Assembly (NCBI RefSeq): GCF_016907955.1
Contig: NZ_JAFBCX010000017.1
Span: forward strand, 62,001-126,000
Direction of reading: 5' to 3'
Origin: Lentzea nigeriaca
GTDB taxonomy: Bacteria > Actinomycetota > Actinomycetes > Mycobacteriales > Pseudonocardiaceae
DNA length: 64,000 nucleotides
The notes under the pieces were generated by a model. The model had not been told where the DNA came from. It ran no database searches and saw only the letters and a list, made by a program, of their open reading frames with translations. The translations under genes were made by a program, and so were the position numbers. Below are positions 59,793 to 64,000 of the stretch, piece by piece. Position 1 is the stretch's first letter; every line of letters starts with the position of its first letter.

Positions 59793-61103
59793 TCAGTCCA
59801 ACGAGGTGATGCGGTCGAGCTCAGCGCGCACGGCACGCGTGAGCACATCGAGGTCCGGGAACCGGTCCAGATCCGCGATCACGGTGATGGTCACGGTGCC
59901 CGCGTAGGTGAACACGTCAAAATAGACGGTCACGTTCCCGGCACCGAGCGATCCGATCGGGACGGCCGATCGGATCGGCCAGCCGCTGAAGGTGATCGGA
60001 TCAGCAGGGCCGCGGACGTGGCTGACCAGGGTGTGCATTCGACGCTGATGGTTCATGTACCAGCGGTAGACACCGAGTGCGGCGAGCGGCCGGAACAGCC
60101 AGCCGAGCAACGCGATCAGCGGCGGTCCCTGAGCGGAGGACTTGTGCGCGCGAACTCGGGCTTCGGTGCGCCGCAGGCGTTCTGCCAGGTCGCCAGTGGC
60201 CGGTACGGGCACCAGGAGCGGGCTGACCATGTTTCCCCGCGCGGGCTCTTCCGACACGTGACCGGACACCGGCACGCCGACCATCACGGTGTCGAGGGAC
60301 TCTCCGCTGGCCAGCAGCACGTCGTTCAGTGCCGCTCCCACCGCCGTCAGTATGGCGTCATTGGCAGTGGCGCCGTGCCGGTGCGCCGCTGCCCGAAGCG
60401 CCTTCGCGGGGACGCGGACCACAGCCGACCCGCCGCGTCCTCCGGTCTGCCGCAACAACGAGCACGGCACCGCACGCGGAGGATGCAGCCCTCCCGCGGC
60501 GGCCGTCGACATGCGCAGCAAGCGCAGAGCCGCGCCAGTCCGGAGCACGGCGCGAACCCGTTCCGACACGGCGTCGAGGGCCAGCGCGGTTGCAGTCGGA
60601 CGCGGTCGGGGAAAGACCACCGGGGGCGCGGACGTTCCCGGATCGGCCAGGCGGGCCAGGATGGCAAGCCCGCCGACCCCGTCCGCGAGCACGTGATGCA
60701 ACACGATCACCAGCGCGACCTGCCGGTCGGCGAGCCCTGTCACGAACACCGCCGACCAACGCGGGCCTGGCAGCGGCAGCGGGGTCGCGACGAGGGAATA
60801 TGCCCTGTCGAGCAAGGCCCGTTCGTCCCACGGCTCCGCGCAGCGCACCACGCGAACCTGGTCACGGATGTCGAAACGTTCGTCGTCGACCCAGATCGGC
60901 CCGCCGCACCCGAGCGGCGTCCGGATCAGTCGCTGCCGCAGCCTGGGCACCGCCACCACTCGGTCGGCGAGCACCTGCCTGGCACGATCCAGGTCGAACC
61001 CGTCGGCCTCGTCGAACAGCAGAACCACTCCGAATTGCTCGGGAGCACGGGCGTCATCCATCGCCAGAAACGCGCGGTCGGTCGGACTCGCCCGGTCGAT
61101 CAT
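59793..61103 (-). CDS. wax ester synthase/diacylglycerol acyltransferase (WS/DGAT)
   Basis: A 436-residue bifunctional acyltransferase with the active-site motif HHVLADG (residues 136-142), the N-terminal SPTDRAFLAMDDARAPEQFG, and the C-terminal VSHVRGPADPITFSGWPIRS (NVPGP-like) segment. It makes triacylglycerol or wax esters from acyl-CoA, a storage step of dormancy; tgs1 is a well-known DosR-regulon member in M. tuberculosis. The ATG overlaps the upstream membrane-protein stop (ATGA). Confidence 0.94.
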   Translation of the reverse strand: MIDRASPTDRAFLAMDDARAPEQFGVVLLFDEADGFDLDRARQVLADRVVAVPRLRQRLIRTPLGCGGPIWVDDERFDIRDQVRVVRCAEPWDERALLDRAYSLVATPLPLPGPRWSAVFVTGLADRQVALVIVLHHVLADGVGGLAILARLADPGTSAPPVVFPRPRPTATALALDAVSERVRAVLRTGAALRLLRMSTAAAGGLHPPRAVPCSLLRQTGGRGGSAVVRVPAKALRAAAHRHGATANDAILTAVGAALNDVLLASGESLDTVMVGVPVSGHVSEEPARGNMVSPLLVPVPATGDLAERLRRTEARVRAHKSSAQGPPLIALLGWLFRPLAALGVYRWYMNHQRRMHTLVSHVRGPADPITFSGWPIRSAVPIGSLGAGNVTVYFDVFTYAGTVTITVIADLDRFPDLDVLTRAVRAELDRITSLD

Positions 61104-61936
61104 CGGGTGTCCGGGCGCATGCTGACGGCCATCACGACGAGCGCGACAAGGAACACTCCCACGACGAACGGTTCGGCCGGATCGAACCCACGAGCGCCGG
61201 CGACCGCTGCTCTGGCCTGGAACACCAGGGCCACGACGTAGTTCACCTGATACAGCGCACCGAACACGAGCACCGCGGTGGCGAGCACGAATCCCCAGGA
61301 CTTTCGGCGCCACAACAGGATCGACGCCAGCACACACACCGGCGCGAAGAACGCGAGGTCGAGTACGTACGCCAGATGCACCGCCGGCATCGGCAGCACC
61401 AGCTCGCTCTCGTCCGGAAGCGCCCCGGTGAAGGCGAAACGCAACGAGTAGAACACCCATGTCCCGGCGAGGCCGAGCCCTACGAGCATCAGCACCACGC
61501 TGATCGTGCGCACCGGCGTGCCCCGCCTGAACCGCCGGTGGATGGCGGCAGCATCGACGTTCCGAGACAGGAGCACCGCGGCCACGACTGTCAACGGCAA
61601 CAGCGCCACGTGCACGAGAAACATGTCGTTGAACGCCGACCCGAAGACGTAGATCGCGTAGTTGTAGCCGGCGTACATGAGCAGACCGAGCCAAACCTGC
61701 CGTGCGCCAAGAGATCCCCGTCGTTCCATCACCAACGCACCGACCAGCAACGGCGTGGCCAGCAGCAGGGTGACCAGGTCGTAGGCCCGAAGTTCCGCAC
61801 CGATCTCCGGAGAGTCCTGGTAGAGACCGGGAATCCACAGTCCGGCCGCGGACGACACGACCATCAACGCCGCCACCACCGCTGAAACCAGGCGGGCGGC
61901 ACGGAGGCCGTCCTTCTCGGTCTGCGTCTCGCCCAT
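61100..61936 (-). CDS. integral membrane protein, unknown function
   Basis: A 278-residue protein with about seven to eight hydrophobic helices (for example ARLVSAVVAALMVVSSAAGL, VTLLLATPLLVGALVM, ISVVLMLVGLGLAGTWVFYS). Conserved-looking loops include GLMYAGYNYAIYVFGSAFND. I do not recognise the family. GAGGAGGG precedes ATG 61936. It is coupled to the WS/DGAT gene and may be a membrane partner in lipid storage. Confidence 0.8.
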   Translation of the reverse strand: MGETQTEKDGLRAARLVSAVVAALMVVSSAAGLWIPGLYQDSPEIGAELRAYDLVTLLLATPLLVGALVMERRGSLGARQVWLGLLMYAGYNYAIYVFGSAFNDMFLVHVALLPLTVVAAVLLSRNVDAAAIHRRFRRGTPVRTISVVLMLVGLGLAGTWVFYSLRFAFTGALPDESELVLPMPAVHLAYVLDLAFFAPVCVLASILLWRRKSWGFVLATAVLVFGALYQVNYVVALVFQARAAVAGARGFDPAEPFVVGVFLVALVVMAVSMRPDTR

Positions 61937-61965
61937 GTCGTCCCTCCTCGGCCGAGCCTCCGCGG

Positions 61966-62104
61966 TCAGGTGAAGATGATCTGGCCTCCCGCCGCGCGCT
62001 CGTAGAACCCTCCGACCGTGATGATGTCCTGCACCTGGACGATGAACTCCTCTTCGGACAGTCCGAACGGTTCCGCCGCCGAGGATCACGATCCGGTTGG
62101 TCAT
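61966..62104 (-). pseudogene. collapsed FAD/NAD(P) oxidoreductase (sulfide:quinone-reductase-like)
   Basis: ATG 62104 opens MTNRIVILGGG, the dinucleotide-binding start of a flavoprotein. After a frameshift the sequence jumps to FGLSEEEFIVQVQDIITVGG, then FYERAAGGQIIFT and stop. The span of 139 bp is not a multiple of three, and about 380 residues are missing, so this is an internal deletion. The box at 62140-62154 lies 36-50 bp upstream, which suggests the old promoter still drives the downstream lipid genes. Confidence 0.6.
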
Positions 62105-62139
62105 GTCTCGAGTCTTCGGCTCGGCGCGACCCGCTCCCA

Positions 62140-62154
62140 GGGGACTTCGTCCCC
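62140..62154. promoter_or_regulatory. perfect palindrome GGGGACTTCGTCCCC (DosR-type box)
   Basis: A 15-bp perfect palindrome in the divergent gap between the lipid operon (minus strand) and the class V aminotransferase (plus strand, start 62213, 59 bp away). It is the best of the GGGAC...GTCCC boxes in this block. Confidence 0.65.
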
Positions 62155-62212
62155 GCGCACACGGGTCCATCGACAGCGTCCACGGCCAGCCAGCCGGTTT
62201 CACGATGAGCGG

Positions 62213-63946
62213 GTGACCAGCAACGTTCCTGACGCACCGGCCGCGCCGCTGGTGGACCGCATCCGACGCGGCCTCATCGGCGACGGCGAGGTCCTGGACG
62301 GGCCTTACGGTCCGCGCAGGATCATCTACGCGGACTACACCGCGTCTGGGCGTGCGCTGGACTTCATCGAGGACTTCATCCGCGCGCACGTCCTTCCCCG
62401 CTACGCCAACACCCACACCGAGAGCTCGGACACGGGGCTGTACACGACCAGGCTGCGCGAACAGGCCAGGCGGCTCATCCGCGACTCGGTCGGCGGCACG
62501 GACGACGATCTGGTCGTCTTCTGCGGCTCGGGCGCGACAGCGGCGATCACCAAGCTCATCGGCATTCTCGAGATCCGGCTCCCCGCAGGGTTGAGCGACA
62601 AATACGCGCTGATGGGCCAGATCCCTCCGAACGAGCGGCCTGTGGTGTTCGTCGGCCCGTACGAGCACCACTCCAACGAACTGCCGTGGCGCGAGTCGAT
62701 CGCGGACGTAGTGGTCATCGGTGAGGACGTGCACGGCCACGTCGACGTCGCCGAGCTGTGCCGTCAGCTGGTCCGGCACGCGGATCGGCCACTGCTGATC
62801 GGTAGCTTCTCCGCCGCTTCCAACGTCACCGGCGTCCTCACCAACACCGACAGCATCGCCGCGCTCCTGCACGACCACGGCGCACTGTCCTTCTGGGACT
62901 ACGCGGCCGCCGCCCCGTACGTGCCGATCCGCGTGCAAGAGAGCGCGCCAGGCAGTGGTGATCACAAGGACGCGATCTTCCTGTCACCGCACAAGTTCGT
63001 CGGTGGCCCACAGACCCCTGGGGTGCTGGTCGTACGCCGCGAGCTGGTCACCAACACGGTGCCGACGGTGCCGGGCGGTGGCACGGTGGCGTTCGTCAGC
63101 CCCGGCGGGCACCGCTACCTGGACGACCCGGTCGCCCGCGAGGAAGGTGGCACACCCGCCATCGTCGAGTCCATCCGGGCCGGTCTGGTGTTCGCGCTCA
63201 AGGACGCCGTCGGCACCCGGCTGATCCAGGCGCGCGAGGAACGCCTGTGGCGGTACGGCCTCGCCGCGTGGGAGGACGAGCCCGGCATCGAGATCCTCGG
63301 TGACCACGACGCGGCCCGGTTGTCGATCGTGTCGTTCCGCGTTCGCCATGGCGAGCGGTTCCTGCACCACAACTTCGTGGTAGCCGTGCTCAACGACCTG
63401 TTCGGCATCCAGTCCCGCGGCGGTTGCTCGTGCGCCGGACCGTACGGGCACCGGTTGCTCTCCATCGACGCCGCGCACTCTCATGGCTACGACCACGAGG
63501 TCGCCGTCGGCTGCGCCGGCGTCAAGCCCGGCTGGGTACGCCTGAACTTCAACTACTTCATCACCGACGCCGTCCGTGACTATCTCGTCGAGGCGGTGCG
63601 GCTGATCGCCCGGCACGGCCACCGCCTGCTGGCCGACTACGTCTTCGACCCGCACACCGGACGGTGGCGGCACCGCGCCAAAGCCGCTGTGCCGCTCGAG
63701 CTGCCGGATCTGCGCTCTGTCACGACCGCGAAGCCTCCCGTCACAGCGGCCCAGGCCGACGACGGCATCCTGGCCTCGCAACTGGACGACGCCCGGTGCC
63801 TGCTCGCCGCACGGGCCGACCTGATCGACGACGCACCCACCGGACTGTCCGAGGACTTCGAGGCACTGCGCTGGTTCGTCCTGCCGCCGGTGTGCCTGCT
63901 CGGCGCTCCCCCGCACCGGCAGCCTGCGGCAGCCAGAAACGTCTGA
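62213..63946 (+). CDS. class V aminotransferase / cysteine desulfurase-like protein with C-terminal extension
   Basis: A 577-residue PLP enzyme. The class V fold is shown by IIYADYTASGRALDFIEDFI near the start, the PLP Lys261 in FLSPHKFVGGPQTPG, and QSRGGCSCAGPYGHR with Cys residues near the usual desulfurase Cys loop. It is about 150 residues longer than IscS/SufS, with a C-terminal domain of unknown type from about residue 470. It may mobilise sulfur or act on another amino acid. GTG 62213 fits the frame but has only a weak ribosome-binding site. Confidence 0.82.
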   Translation: MTSNVPDAPAAPLVDRIRRGLIGDGEVLDGPYGPRRIIYADYTASGRALDFIEDFIRAHVLPRYANTHTESSDTGLYTTRLREQARRLIRDSVGGTDDDLVVFCGSGATAAITKLIGILEIRLPAGLSDKYALMGQIPPNERPVVFVGPYEHHSNELPWRESIADVVVIGEDVHGHVDVAELCRQLVRHADRPLLIGSFSAASNVTGVLTNTDSIAALLHDHGALSFWDYAAAAPYVPIRVQESAPGSGDHKDAIFLSPHKFVGGPQTPGVLVVRRELVTNTVPTVPGGGTVAFVSPGGHRYLDDPVAREEGGTPAIVESIRAGLVFALKDAVGTRLIQAREERLWRYGLAAWEDEPGIEILGDHDAARLSIVSFRVRHGERFLHHNFVVAVLNDLFGIQSRGGCSCAGPYGHRLLSIDAAHSHGYDHEVAVGCAGVKPGWVRLNFNYFITDAVRDYLVEAVRLIARHGHRLLADYVFDPHTGRWRHRAKAAVPLELPDLRSVTTAKPPVTAAQADDGILASQLDDARCLLAARADLIDDAPTGLSEDFEALRWFVLPPVCLLGAPPHRQPAAARNV

Positions 63947-63957
63947 GGTGAGAAACC

Positions 63958-64000
63958 ATGCAGAACAACATCTTCTTCATCGTCCTGTGGACGGCGTGTG
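63958..64000 (+). CDS. start of a further gene, cut by the window end
   Basis: ATG 63958 follows GAGGTGAG and opens MQNNIFFIVLWTAC, a hydrophobic start suggesting a membrane protein. It begins 12 bp after the class V aminotransferase stop, so it is probably co-transcribed. Too short to identify. Confidence 0.6.
   Translation, partial: MQNNIFFIVLWTAC

Noticed and set aside
1..64000. tRNA, rRNA or riboswitch genes
   Set aside because: I recognised no tRNA-like cloverleaf, rRNA segment or riboswitch core by eye; a covariance-model scan would be needed to exclude small RNAs.

Overview
High-GC DNA with Shine-Dalgarno-led genes, many 4-nt start/stop overlaps and many GTG starts, typical of an actinomycete. 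The right half carries short motifs of the type TCCACNNTGGA that I associate with Pseudonocardiaceae (Amycolatopsis/Lentzea/Saccharothrix-like); that host assignment is inference. The window falls into three blocks.

Block 1 (about 0.1-29.5 kb) is a dense catabolic island. It holds three acyl-CoA dehydrogenases, an enoyl-CoA hydratase, a DUF35/thiolase-fold pair, a classical thiolase, an AMP-forming acyl-CoA ligase, a 2-oxoacid dehydrogenase E1a/E1b/E2 set without E3, two Rieske oxygenases, a ferredoxin, an FMN/2Fe-2S reductase, SDRs and two divergent TetR regulators. Among them are parts of a PEP-linked phosphotransfer system: a PPDK-like protein whose PEP and phospho-His domains look intact but whose ATP-grasp site looks dead (2999-5572), a rifampin-phosphotransferase-like protein with substrate and phospho-His domains but no ATP-grasp (16239-17975), and a histidine phosphatase (26652-27257). 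I propose that a hydroxylated substrate is phosphorylated by a PEP-driven relay, oxidised by Rieske enzymes, dephosphorylated, and degraded as a CoA thioester. A short motif CAnTAACT recurs in the promoter gaps of this island only, as a candidate TetR operator.

Block 2 (about 29.6-47 kb) is a looser region with many broken genes: remnants of a ferredoxin, an integrase-type transposase, a serine recombinase, a GNAT acetyltransferase, flavohemoglobin, a hydrogenase maturation protease and a GyrI-like protein. Intact genes include a secreted tripeptidyl-aminopeptidase-like hydrolase, a MerR regulator, an orphan sugar-binding lipoprotein, a secreted seven-bladed PLL-like lectin with exact 138-bp repeats, and a four-gene LodA/LodB-type quinoprotein oxidase operon that includes a VioB/RebD-like ferritin-fold protein.

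Block 3 (about 47-64 kb) looks like a DosR/DevR-type dormancy island: an Rv1733c-like membrane protein, a complete nine-gene V/A-type ATPase operon (order G-C-I-K-F-E-A-B-D), PhoU, a CBS-BON protein, a GyrI-like protein, a NodB deacetylase, a WS/DGAT wax ester/triacylglycerol synthase and a class V aminotransferase. GGGAC-N3/4-GTCCC-like boxes lie about 40-85 bp upstream of several of its transcription units, which suggests the rotary ATPase is under hypoxia control. Starts were chosen from ribosome-binding sites and overlaps. Family names rest on motif recognition by eye, with no database search.
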